Assembly: GCA_002286855.1 (NCBI GenBank)
Contig: NRSV01000014.1
Span: 124,001-188,000 of the forward strand
Direction of reading: 5' to 3'
Length of the DNA: 64,000 nt
Source of the DNA: Bipolaris cookei
Lineage: Eukaryota; Ascomycota; Dothideomycetes; Pleosporales; Pleosporaceae
The notes under the pieces: generated by a model
Told to the model about the DNA's origin: nothing
Database searches by the model: none
Seen by the model: only the letters and a program-made list of their open reading frames with translations
Position numbers and translations under genes: made by a program
In this document: positions 10,577 through 20,995 of the stretch, one piece after another
How positions within the stretch are numbered: the stretch's first letter is position 1
How the letters are laid out: every line of letters begins with the position of its first letter

Positions 10577-11375
10577 TTTTGCTGAAATGCTCTCCCAATA
10601 TATCAAAAAAGATACACACATACAGTCAGAAACAAGCAGAATCTACAGTTTATAAGACGGAGAATGGGTATGCAAGTAAGATGTCAATTGCACCCCAACC
10701 ACCTCTCATCCTCGGCAGAAATTCCAAAACGAGGTAATCACCCAAAATCTTATCTCTCTGTTTTATTTTTCAACTATACTTTCTACCTGGGAACCCATTT
10801 TTCTCCGTCCGCATTAGTACGATGCTATACATGGATATTTGCTGATATCAGATAGGTGACTCCGCATGGGGCGGTAACGCCATTTGGCTTGGCGAGCACG
10901 TCAGGATGGGGTCGGGGATGTGATTGGGGAGTTGGGAATTGTTTAGATATGGGGGAAGTGATGGGAACGGTGATAGTGTATACAAGGGTGGGGTTGTCTA
11001 TTTTGGATGGGAATGTTTGGTATAATGAGGTGGATGTGGGGAGTAAGGCTGATGAAGTCTAACCTTTGTTGCGGTGTTAGCAAGCGAGCTGGGAAGAGAG
11101 GATCGTATTAGTATCGCGATGCAATGTAAGTTTGATTTTAGTGATTACATACGGGCCAACTAATCAGCCTTACACCTCCAGCATGTGAGAACAAGAATTA
11201 GCTCGTACAAATCGCATCTCGTGTAATCCCCATCTTCCTAACTAGTATACTCGAGCCAAGCCACACCCCGACCTATATAAAGATCTTACGATAATCCTAC
11301 AGATTCGATCAACCAATCAACACACTGACATCATCGGTTACACTTTACAACCTCCAGATCAAACCCCTACCAACT
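10577..11375. other. Intergenic
   Basis: About 800 bp with no supported gene. It contains the F-box gene promoter and the 3' flank of the DUF1772 gene. Confidence 0.4.
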
Positions 11376-12032
11376 CTACGCCATCACCCCCATCAACCCA
11401 ATCACACCCCCTGCCCCAATCGCCACCGCCCTCAACGCATTCAACCTCGCAAACTTATCGAGCAGCGCATCCACCTCCCCATCTTCCTTCGGACTGCTCT
11501 CCCTCTCCGTCTTCTCCTGCGGCAGACTCAAATCCTTCCATTGACTAACATCATCCTTACTATCCACCGACGCATCCGCACTTCTAGCCCCCACCCCCTT
11601 CTCCTGCCGATACTCCGCAGAGGACTCACTTCTCGTTCCCCCCAACTCCTCATTCATCCGGATTAGCGTGAAATTCGTTGGTATCATTAGGAAACTCGTG
11701 ATGGGCGCTATACTGATGCAGAGCACCGAGGCTGCAAGGAAGTAGCCCGGTTGACCTTTTACCGCGGCTTGGAAGAGGGTTTTGAAGGTGGAAGTGGAGG
11801 AGGGTGGGAGGGAGAGGTAGGTGAGGAGGGCGAAGCTGGAGCTGGAGAGGATGCCGGCGGTGGGGAAGATGTGGGAGCCGCGCGAGAAGAGCCAGCGGAC
11901 CATGGGGAGGGAGCGCGATGCGGGTTGGGATTTTAGCATAGGGATGGAGAAGAGGGAGAAGGCGGATATGCCGCCTGAGGCGATGAGGGCGGTGGATATG
12001 CTGAGGATTTGGAGAGCTTGTTGGGCTGACAT
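11376..12032 (-). CDS. DUF1772 membrane protein (anthrone-oxygenase-like)
   Basis: Intronless, 218 residues. Four hydrophobic segments are visible: about 8-30, 55-75, 93-115 and a last one at about 197-216. A hydrophilic Ser/Glu/Lys-rich loop of about 80 residues separates the last two. The layout and the motif PMLKSQPASRSLPMVRWLFSRG-type block (only part quoted: RSLPMVRWLFSRG) followed by SHIFPTAG fit the DUF1772 family, which includes small anthrone oxygenases of polyketide pathways. No polyketide synthase is near, so a role in secondary metabolism is not supported; the substrate is unknown. Confidence 0.7.
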   Translation of the reverse strand: MSAQQALQILSISTALIASGGISAFSLFSIPMLKSQPASRSLPMVRWLFSRGSHIFPTAGILSSSSFALLTYLSLPPSSTSTFKTLFQAAVKGQPGYFLAASVLCISIAPITSFLMIPTNFTLIRMNEELGGTRSESSAEYRQEKGVGARSADASVDSKDDVSQWKDLSLPQEKTERESSPKEDGEVDALLDKFARLNALRAVAIGAGGVIGLMGVMA

Positions 12033-12391
12033 TTTGTAGGTAGGATTTTTTTGGCTGTGATTCTAGAATATATAGAAGGTTGATATGTTTTATGAAAATT
12101 TTGAAGAACTTGGAAATGCCTGTTCTATTTGGATTATACTTGAGAGTACTGATATATGAGTACTGCTGCTGAGTTGGGACATCCAACGCGCATTCCACGG
12201 GTCCCGCTGGTGTTGAAGAATGATGTCATGGTGAGCTAGTGGGACCTCTGATAACCTGTCGCAGTGCTTACAACCACCAATTGTGGAACGCCTTGAGCTG
12301 ATATGCGCCGTCAACATTCAATGCGCATGCTGAGCCAACATGTTGGATAGTGATGTTCACTGACGTATAATTTGTTGCATATCCGATCCAT
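12033..12391. other. Intergenic
   Basis: About 360 bp with no gene seen; 5' flank of the DUF1772 gene and 3' flank of the MFS gene. Confidence 0.4.
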
Positions 12392-14072
12392 CTACTCAGT
12401 CCGCTTGCGCACCCTGGGCAGCGCAAACCAACAAGCCAACATGGCTCCATACATACCGAGACATACCGGGTTCAGAACCCAAGTTCCTGACGCTTGTGCA
12501 AGTATACCAGTCGTGAAGGGAGCGACAGCGCCACCAGAGCTGCCTGCCCCAGCGATGAAGCCAATGGCAGTCGTCTGGATATTACGAGGCATCAGACGCG
12601 AAAAGATGGTTGAAGCGCAAGGATAGATCGGGCCAAGCAGAAGACCCAGAAGACACACAGCAACCGCGTTACCAATCAAGTTTGGTGTCAGCCAGGCTAA
12701 TAGTTGAAGGCTAACCGTGCCAAGTGTAAGGATGACGACAAATTTCTTTTCGCCAATCTTTGGCGCTGCATGCGTCAAGACGAAGCGTCCAAGTGTGATG
12801 CCGCCCTAGGAACATTGTTAGTATACTAAATATCGCGATGATATGGTAGATAAACGCACCCAGAATCCAGCCGTCACGTAACCAACTGTGCGAGGGTCAC
12901 CGTTTCGATAATTAATCAGATACGAGATGAACCAGCCCGAGATACTGACCTCGGCACCCTGGTACGCGAAGATGAACAAGGCTCCAAAGAATGTAACTTT
13001 ATTCTTCAGAGCATGCTTGAGGTTTTTCAGCTTCGATGTTGCTTCTTCCGTGGCTGTCTGTCTAGTAGTGGTGGTTTCCAGAAGATTATCTTCGGTGTCT
13101 TCTTCATAGGACCAGAAGGACCAGGCAGCGAAGACTATGCAACAAATTCGCACGCCGACAGTGATGAAGTAGAAGCGGGACCAAAGGATACCGCCGGAGG
13201 CCATGGCTGTTCCGATGATAGGCGCAACAATGCCGCCTACACCGTAACTGCCGTGTGCGAGGCCTAGGATGACGCTTGGGGGATGCGTGTGTGAACAGTA
13301 GACATTGTTCAGTGCTAGGTTGATAGCTGCACCGAATCCCAACATGAAGAAGCTTTTCTTGTTAGTTCATCGTCAGTGATTTGGAATTGAATACTCACGA
13401 TAGTACCACAAGCGGGTAAGGAGGTGTGCAGACTAATACGATATAAGCTGAGAGCTGTATCGTCTCTGAGATAACTAGTGTTTTTGCTCGGCCGAATTTT
13501 CCCAGGACCCAGTTGGTGAAGAAGGCAGCAATGATAAAACCAGCCGCAGTGCCGACAAAGACTAGAGACATGATTGTGTACGAGATGTGGTAATGTTTCT
13601 CCATGTAGGGAATAAGTGCACCAACGACTAGTAGTTGTCAGGATCGGATCACAGAAAGTGTTGTTGAACAGCGATTGGTAGATCTGCAGTTGTTCTTCTA
13701 CATACCTGCATCGTTCATGCCATTGGAAAAGTAGATCAAGCAGCAGCATAAGATCCTCCATTTGGTCATGGGGTCAGCGTTCCAAGTCCGCTCACGAGCG
13801 AACCCATCATCATGAGCCGGTGTTACAGGCCGGCTATTCTCGAGCTCAGTAAGTGTCTTTGGAGTCATAGCCCCATTCTGCAATGATTGCTTCGAGGCAG
13901 ACTGTTGGCGGTCATTGCCATCCTTTTTCATGGAAAAACCCTCAAGCTCAACGTCCGGTAAAATGCCGACATGGTGCGGTGCCTTATCTGTACTCTTCTT
14001 ATAAGCAGGCTCCGGGTTTGCGATTTGGGAGGCAGGCTGAATATCAAACAGGCTGTGGAATGGTGCCGACAT
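12392..14072 (-). CDS. MFS transporter, BSC6-like
   Basis: Four exons (14072-13706, 13627-13399, 13352-12860, 12805-12392) with introns of 78, 46 and 54 bp; phases close to 500 residues. A long hydrophilic N-terminus of about 100 residues (Ser/Thr/Pro/Lys-rich) precedes twelve predicted membrane helices. The first helix region has WRILCCCLIYFSNGMNDA and the second YTIMSLVFVGTAAGFIIA. The central loop (about residues 295-330) is acidic and charged, with NLLETTTTRQTA. The set resembles fungal transporters annotated as bypass of stop codon protein 6. The substrate is not known. Start chosen at the ATG at 14072 (MSAPFHSLFD). Confidence 0.82.
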
Positions 14073-14918
14073 CTTGACGAGTCCTCTGCGTGTTTGGAAA
14101 GCCACACGATGGCCGTTGAAGAGCAAAGCAAAGTACTCACGACTGCAGCCAATCACAGCAACGCCGGTCTCGGTCGAAAAGGCTGGAGGTGAGATAAGGA
14201 AAACGGGATGGGGAATTGCAAACGTCCTTATAGCTCAATTGTATCCCAAGACCAGTGGAGTCATATCATAGTAATCTGGCGGGAGCGACCCAATGTGGGG
14301 AATGTTGAGAAATGCTCGAAGCGGAAGTGTACGAAGAGCTACTCAACAACGTGCTAATGACCTAGTAGAAGATGCAGCCTCCCACGCCATTGCTGATAAA
14401 CTCCGCGTAGATTAACTTATGCAGAGTGCCAGTATGAACAAGAGCCGGGCCGCGGCCAAAACACCTATCAAATGCCGCAAGATAATCATTTCGTACTTGC
14501 ACTGCAGTACGAATGTTAACCACGTACGTCAAAGATGCGCTGAACGGTCTGCAGCAGAGTCACATGCCGTTTCACCGCTGGTGTGGACATTGGAGATCCC
14601 TTTCGAATCGAGCGACGTATCCGCAGTTTGGGGGTTCCAGAATAAAAAAGACAAAAATATCTGGACCGAGGCATGCAGGAAAAGGCAGCGTTACCTAAAC
14701 AGTGATCAAAGTGCGAGATTTAGGGTAATGCAGGCGGGCGGCTGGGGTTTGCAGACGGGCGGTGGGTGGGGGTGGGCGGATCGGCCAAAATTTCCCTTTT
14801 CGTGAAATTTGGCGACCCCTCCATCGAGAAACAACACGGAGAGATTCTAACGTATAATCTTGTTAGTTTTTCCATACATCGCACTTTTCTGTACACAATC
14901 GATATATTATTCTACAGG
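14073..14918. other. Intergenic between divergent genes
   Basis: About 850 bp with no gene seen. It separates the divergent starts of the MFS transporter and the EIF1AD-like gene. A CTACAG just before the latter's ATG could be a 3' splice site of a 5' UTR intron. Confidence 0.4.
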
Positions 14919-15387
14919 ATGCCGCCACCTAAGCGTAAGGTTCTCGCTACGATAGACAGCACCATTACGCCGCCTGACGAGCTCCCTGCCAATCACTTCA
15001 TCGCGCGCATCACCAAAGCCGAAGGGAAGAATCTCTACTCCGCCGAGCTTTCAGATGGGAAACCTGTTCTCGCAGAGCTCGAGCCCAAGTTCCGGTCGAC
15101 GGTATGGATAAAGCGGGGTAGCTACGTAGTGGTGGACACATCTGCGCTGGCGGATAGGGATAATAAGCTGGACGGGGAGATTGTCAACATAGTCAGGGAC
15201 GAGAAGGCATGGAGGAAGATGAGCTACTGGTATGAACATGGGTATCATAGGTTGCTACGTGTACAGTATGCTGACATGGTGTTACAGGCCCAAAGAGTTC
15301 GCCAAGAAATCCACATACGTCGAGGACAGCGACGAGGAAGAATCTACCGTTGGCAAGATGCCGCCTACAGACTCGGATGAGGAGTGA
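14919..15387 (+). CDS. S1-like eIF1A-domain protein (EIF1AD type)
   Basis: Two exons (14919-15229 and 15288-15387; 58-bp intron) encode 136 residues. An S1-like OB-fold covers about residues 20-95: FIARITKAEGKNLYSAEL, FRSTVWIKRGSYVVVDT, GEIVNIVRD. The tail is acidic and Ser-rich (DSDEEE, DSDEE at the end). The domain order and length match the conserved EIF1AD family, nuclear RNA-binding proteins related to eIF1A, linked in other eukaryotes to ribosome biogenesis. It is convergent with ALG3; the two stop codons are only 20 bp apart, so the 3' UTRs probably overlap. Confidence 0.85.
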
Positions 15388-15407
15388 GTTTTCTCCTGCA
15401 GACTGAT

Positions 15408-16971
15408 TCACTCCTTGTGTGGGTGGTCCTCTTCGATGATGCCCTTTGTAACGCCCTCGTACTCCTTCCTTGTCCCCCACCATACACCCGCGACCGCGAC
15501 CGCCAAAACTCCTACTACTATCGCCGAACTTGCCGGAGTACTCGGATATACATTCCATGCCCACTCTTGGGCACCCCATAGCGCATACACAACCACTGGA
15601 TTGAGCCCTGCTTTCCACAGCAAGAAAGGCGTCGACCATGCAATATACGCATAGAATTGGTAGTGCAGGCTTCTTGCGCAAAGTAGACCAATCGCCATCG
15701 CAGTCAGCATACCCGTCATAATGAAGTCTGGCGTGATTTTGCTGGACATGGTGTCCTGGTCTCTAGGCTCAAGGACGGGAAGGCAGAGCTTGAGGAATTC
15801 CCGGACGTTGCGCTTGGACGGTTTAATCCAGCGGGTTCGTGCAAACCACAGTAGAAGAACAACATGCAGGCCGAGCAGACTGAGGGCGAAAGGCCGGGAG
15901 AGGAAAGTCGATTCCGGGACAAAACGCCAATTTACAGTCCATTTGTAGAGAAAGGCCCGGCTGAGTTCAAAGGCGCGAGCAAAGTAGCTGGGTGCGCGTT
16001 TCCTGAAGGGGTAGCCCCATAGAACCTTTTGAATGATTAGTATTAAAATAATTCATACCTATGTATGTTTGGGGAAGGGAGATTATACGTACCGAGATCT
16101 GTCCAATAATCATAGCCTGTGTCAATGCCTCTCTCCCACCCAACTTCATCACCATCAACATTCCCATTGCCGGCAACGGTAAAAGCAGACTCATCTTGAC
16201 ATTTAGTCCCGTGCTATACAACGCGCTTCCCAAATGCCACTGGTCGCGCTGATAGCAGTAAACCGCCAACCAGAAGAATAACGCGGCAAAGCAATCATTG
16301 AAGCAACGCAGCAAGAAAATGCTATGTAGCCGCTTCGACAAGATGAGTAGCGGGAAAATATATGGCGGTACCTATATCGCCATCAGCACTAAATCCAAAC
16401 CTCTAACACCCCCTAATAGAGAGTATCAGTTGAACAAAGAGGTTATAACTCACTCTAGCCTTTCGATAACACTGCATTACAAGCGCAAGTGTCAAAAGAT
16501 ACACTACCGCAAAAATATACTGCGCAAGCGCAATATTCCTCCCTTCATCCGTCCATTTGTATAGATGCTTGTAGATCCATACATGCGCACCAGGATACAC
16601 CAGTGGGCCCGTAGACCCAGAAATAAGCTTGTAGTCGCGCTCGCCTTTGAGGTAGATGGCAATTTGCTGCATGTAGGTTGACCAGTCTATTTCTGTGTCT
16701 GTACATTTTCTTATCAGTTGTTTGCTTGGGAAGAGAAACAAGAAAACGGTTTAATGTAGTAGATTGTTTTTTCTTGGGTTTCTTTGAGGAGGATGGGAAT
16801 AGGGACGGTTGGAATGTCGAGGCCACGTGGTAAACGGGGTAAGAACGAACATGGTATTTTCTCGATTATCACGCCGCTGAGAGCTGCGTCAGCGACGAGG
16901 AGGAGAGGCGTTATCCATCGTGTGTGGTCTGGATTCAGCGCCAGGTCTTTGGCGCGGGCAAGAATCGACAT
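15408..16971 (-). CDS. ALG3: Dol-P-Man:Man5GlcNAc2-PP-Dol alpha-1,3-mannosyltransferase
   Basis: Endoplasmic reticulum enzyme adding the first dolichol-phosphate-mannose-derived mannose to the lipid-linked oligosaccharide for N-glycosylation. Four exons (16971-16851, 16698-16454, 16371-16093, 16025-15408) with introns of 152, 82 and 67 bp; phases close to 420 residues, the usual length. Diagnostic stretches: YTEIDWSTYMQQI (formed across the first splice), DYKLISGSTGPLVYPG, HSIFLLRCFNDC, STGLNVKMSLLL and FARSLHYQF-type (here CARSLHYQFYAYI). Many membrane helices, as expected for this multipass GT58 family. The first intron is the longest in this block. Confidence 0.95.
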
Positions 16972-17436
16972 TGTGTGTTGTACTTTTTTATTTTTGGGAT
17001 GGTAAGAGGGGCAGGGGTGAGGAGGGTCTGGTGTTATAGGAGCGCGTCGCGTGTGTCACGTGGATACGAGGGACTTTTTGAAGTTTCAAACGTGCATCTT
17101 TCGGCGCGACATGTGTTTCACGTGGAATACTGTCGTGCGACTTCGTCCGATGGTCCGATGTTGAGGCTTGCTGTAATGGGTATGTATGGGGATGCAAGTA
17201 AGGCTGTCTTGGGCTCTTGGTCGGTTGGACCTGCATGGTTTGGTACGTATCCAGATTAGAGTGGGATCGACTTGCATGCAGACTATCCACTTTTCTTTTC
17301 ATGTTTCTTTCAATGACGGCACAACCACAACGGTATTCAGAGAATAGTACATGTTTCATTCAGTAACATACTTTCGTTGACTCGACGGGTTGAATGCTTA
17401 AAATTAGGTACACTAACTAAATGTTACTATAACGTA
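16972..17436. other. ALG3 upstream region up to transposon
   Basis: About 465 bp with no gene. Two CACGTG-containing motifs (near 17057 and 17119) lie in the ALG3 promoter side. The TA at 17435-17436 is the left target-site copy of the next element. Confidence 0.4.
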
Positions 17437-19257
17437 CCTCACGGGCGAGTTGCCCACTTTTGCGAAGCACCCATCAAAACACTTACACTACCTCAATGTC
17501 GCAACAACAGCACCTACAGCCTTCTCTTGAACGTCAGATACAGCTTACCCTCCAGACTCTCAAACAAGACCCAACACCCTCAGAGCAACGTGCTGCAGCT
17601 ATCTACAGCGTCAAGCGGAAGACACTAAGCAATCGACGCGCTGGACGACCTTCACGTACAGATTGTACGCCAAATTCAAGTAATCTAGCTAAGTTTGAGA
17701 AGAATGTAATTGTTAAGCATATACTTGAGCTTATATCGCGTAAGTTTCCCTTAGACTCGCAGCTGTGGCTGATATGGCTAATTCCTTGCGCGCTGAGCGT
17801 AAAATCGGCCAGGTTGGCTTAAACTAGCCCAGTACGTTCGTTAAACGCCGCCCTGAGCTTATAATGAAGTTTAATCGCAAGTACGAATACAGGAGAGCCC
17901 TCTGTGAAGATCCTAAGGCTATTCAAGACTGATTTGGCCTAGTAGCCAACATGAAAGTCAAGTATGGTATCTAGGATGAAGACACGTACAACTTTGATGA
18001 GACAGGCTTCATGATGGGCTAGATAACAACTGGAGTAGTTGTTACGGCTTCAGAAAGACGATGATGGCTAAAGACAATCCAGCCGGGCAACAGGGAGTGG
18101 GTAACGGCCATCTAGGGCATCAATGTGACAGGGTGGGTCATTCTACCCTTCATTGCCCTCAAGGCACGCTACCACCTCTCAAGCTGGTACAAGGACGGCG
18201 ATATACCCCACGACTGATTTATTGCGGTCTCTGAGAATGGCTGGACGACTAATGAGCTTGGTATTGTGTGGCTAAAGCACTTTGATGCGCATACAAAGAA
18301 GAAGGTGGTAGGTAGCCACCGCCTGCTCATTATTGACGACCATGAGAGCCATAACTCGCTGGATTTCCAAAATTACTACAAAGATAACAAGACTGTTGCT
18401 CTTTGCATGTCTCCGCACTCGTCTCACCTCTTACAGCCACTTGACGTGGGCTGTTTTGCTCCTTTGAAGCAGGCATATGGACGCCAAGTCGAAGCGCTTA
18501 TGCGCAGCCAGATCAGCCATATTGCAAAACAAGAGTTCCTACCTTGCTTTGAGCGTGCCTTTGATGCCTCAATTACTCCTAGTAATATCCAACGAGGGTT
18601 TCGAGGCGCTGGATTGAACCCATTCGACCCAGAACGGGTTATATTAGCTCTTGATGTGCAGTTGCGTACTCGATCATCACCACCACCACGCAACAATGAG
18701 CCCTGGCAGTCGCAAACTCCAAGTAATACCTTTGAACTAGGGTCGCAATAAGCGCTTGTGAAGGCAAGGACTCAGAAACACCTAGGCAGTTCGCCAACAT
18801 CTATGGTAGAGGTACTTGAGAAGGTTTTAAAGGGGGCAGCAATTATACGTAGCGCATAAACCGGCGCTGGCACAACGGGAAATAGCTGGGCTTCGAGCAG
18901 CTAACGAGGCGGCCACACGCCGTAAATCGCACAAAAGGAAGCGGATTCAGACCGAGGGGACCTTAACAATTGAAGATGGAGAGCGCCTAGCTACTCTCCA
19001 GGATTTTGGTGCGCGTAGTGATGGGAAAAAGTCAAAGGGGCGGGTAGGCGCTGAAGTGGGTGAACCATCTCAACGACGGTGTAGATGGTGCAATATGACT
19101 GGGCATAACGCACGAACGTGTAAGCAAGTAGCAGAAGTAGACTCTGAATGACATCTTGTATCGGATTACACAATATAGGGCCAAAGTGGGCTATTTTGCG
19201 CCATGATGTGGTGGTTTTGGTGAGGGCTTGGCAAAAGTGGGCAACTCGCTCGTGAGG
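17437..19257 (+). mobile_element. Dead pogo/Fot1-type DDE transposon, copy 1
   Basis: 1,821 bp, flanked by TA (17435-17436, 19258-19259). Terminal inverted repeats of about 32 bp match at 30 positions (left begins CCTCACGGGCGAGTTGCCCA). The first frame opens at about 17496 (MSQQQHLQP) and encodes a psq-type helix-turn-helix start, then breaks by frameshift near 17750. The transposase core keeps NFDETGF, LIIDDHESH and LLQPLDVG, the three DDE aspartate neighbourhoods. Six in-frame stops at 17930, 17972, 18020, 18062, 18113 and 18215 each lie one C-to-T or G-to-A change from Gln, Arg or Trp codons, as RIP would leave. The core stays open to 18751. A C-terminal zinc knuckle (CRWCNMTGHNARTC) follows near 19080-19121. 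From about 17870 to 19244 it matches copy 2 base for base wherever I compared. Confidence 0.9.
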
Positions 19258-19349
19258 TACATTGGCGACCACATCTCCACCACTGATTACCCTATGCACG
19301 TCGTCTTGCATCAGTTACCCCCTCCAATGGCATCCTACGATGATTTACT

Positions 19350-19892
19350 TTAGTTGCTAGGGAGCCTGAGAAGCGTGATGTAACGATCCTGGAACGTCTC
19401 ACAGACTTGGTCGTTGGGGCCTGCGCCGCCTACACGGCAGATTATAGGGAGAGCAACGGTGCCCGTAATTGGGTTTCTGTAATAAAGAGTAACAATTAGT
19501 ATACTTTTGAATCTACGACGCTGCAACTGCAGAAGAAGAGATGGTTGAGGTTGAACTTACTCGACTCCGTACTTGAAAATCAAACCACTGTATTCGTTCA
19601 CGAAAGCGAATTCGAAGCCGGTGCCGCATGAATAGAAGACGCTGTCCTGGATGCGGTCCGCGCTGGCCGCGCAGTTGAAGTCTACAGAAGAGCCCGGGGT
19701 GGTAGACGTGACTTGGAAAGAAATCATGTTGTAGTAGGTAGCTTCGGGCTTGCGACCGACAAATTGGCTGATCTTCCAGGTATAGTCTCCGACTGTGTTG
19801 GTGGCACAGCTCTCCTGGCGAGGACCGAGGGACACAGCGCTGGCAATGCCGCTAGTAGCAAAGAGGAGGGGGGTAATGGTAGGGAACTGCAT
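19350..19892 (-). CDS. Alt a 1-like secreted protein
   Basis: Two exons (19892-19561 and 19476-19350; 84-bp intron), 152 residues. Signal peptide about 1-18 (MQFPTITPLLFATSGIASA). The mature part has GDYTWKISQF, GRKPEATYYN, DFNCAASADRIQD, YSCGTG, SGLIFKYGVE and near the end IICRVGGAGP and YITLLRL. This follows the Alt a 1 (AA1-like) family of small secreted beta-barrel proteins, which are fungal allergens and in some species plant-interaction effectors. The five mature cysteines expected for the family are all present. Function in this fungus is not established; no toxin activity is implied. It lies only 92 bp beyond the right end of transposon copy 1. Confidence 0.9.
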
Positions 19893-20995
19893 TTTGATAG
19901 CCGGGAGAGCGGTTATTGAAAATTTATTAATGGACTTTTAGAGGAAGAAGGTGGTGCTTGATGGCTGAGTAGAAACGAAGGCAAATATCGCCAGTTAATA
20001 TACGCATTTTCTCTCATGGTCTCAAAACCATTATGCACGCAGGAAGGGAGCCGGCCGAATTACGACAATGGCGCAACCAACTTACATCGGTGCTGTGCAG
20101 GTAAGCCAGGAAAGTCTCATGTCCACTATTACGTCTGCGTTCCTGGAAAGAAGAGTGGGAAAAACAACATCTACCATGCATACCTCCCCAGAAAAGCGAT
20201 CCCTGCCTAAAGCAACTTGGAGAAATACATCGAAGCTGGGAAAGTAAAAGAAATATGCTTCCTCGCTCATCCGGCAAAAGAAAAGCGGACCAGTCATTGT
20301 CACGTGACTTTCACAATATTAGCTTTCCAAAAGTTAGATCATGACGCCTGCATTCGGTCTGGAGCAGTGGTTACAATTAACTGAGAATGACGTTCGAGAA
20401 ATACCTACCGTGGGTACAATTTGCGGGGGATTTGATCTATCCAAGGCTTTTGGAGCTGCTGTTGAGATGGCTTCTTTAACATCCAGTAGTTGTCTCCATC
20501 ATGTTTAACAAGGATCATTATTCATTCTGCTCTTATGCGGCTACATAATATCGGATGATGCATAGCTATCAGTCGTGTGAATAGGTTCTTGCGCAATTCC
20601 CCCGTCATGCATGTACTCTCATACTGGAGCCATGAACATACATGCATGCATACTTTAGCTGTATGCTCAAGCGATCAAGAGGCCTGACAAGTAGAGTAGT
20701 CTAAAATCGAGGTTACATCCAGCGGGGTAATGAGTTACAATGTCGATCTTTGAACTTCTATAGGAAATGGGTTTTTTCCGTTAACTAGTGATTCCAGTCG
20801 CTCATCCAAGTATAGGCTTTAACCAGTATGAATGAAACCGGTTTACAAGCCGAGGATGAAGAAATCTAATGTATTGGGGTATAATTAATTCGAAGAACAA
20901 AAAATCAATGTGACAACTCTCTAAAGAGGAGAAAGAGGCTATGGTAAAATTGCAGAACCGCTGAAAAAGAGCAAAACAAGATGGCCAGTAACCCT
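19893..20995. other. Intergenic, Alt a 1-like promoter side
   Basis: About 1.1 kb with no gene recognised. It includes a CACGTGAC motif at about 20301 and the 5' flank of the Alt a 1-like gene and the 3' flank of ESA1. Confidence 0.4.

Noticed and set aside
11650..12198. 182-codon minus-strand frame over the DUF1772 gene
   Set aside because: Shadow frame of the real gene, Pro/His/Leu-rich.
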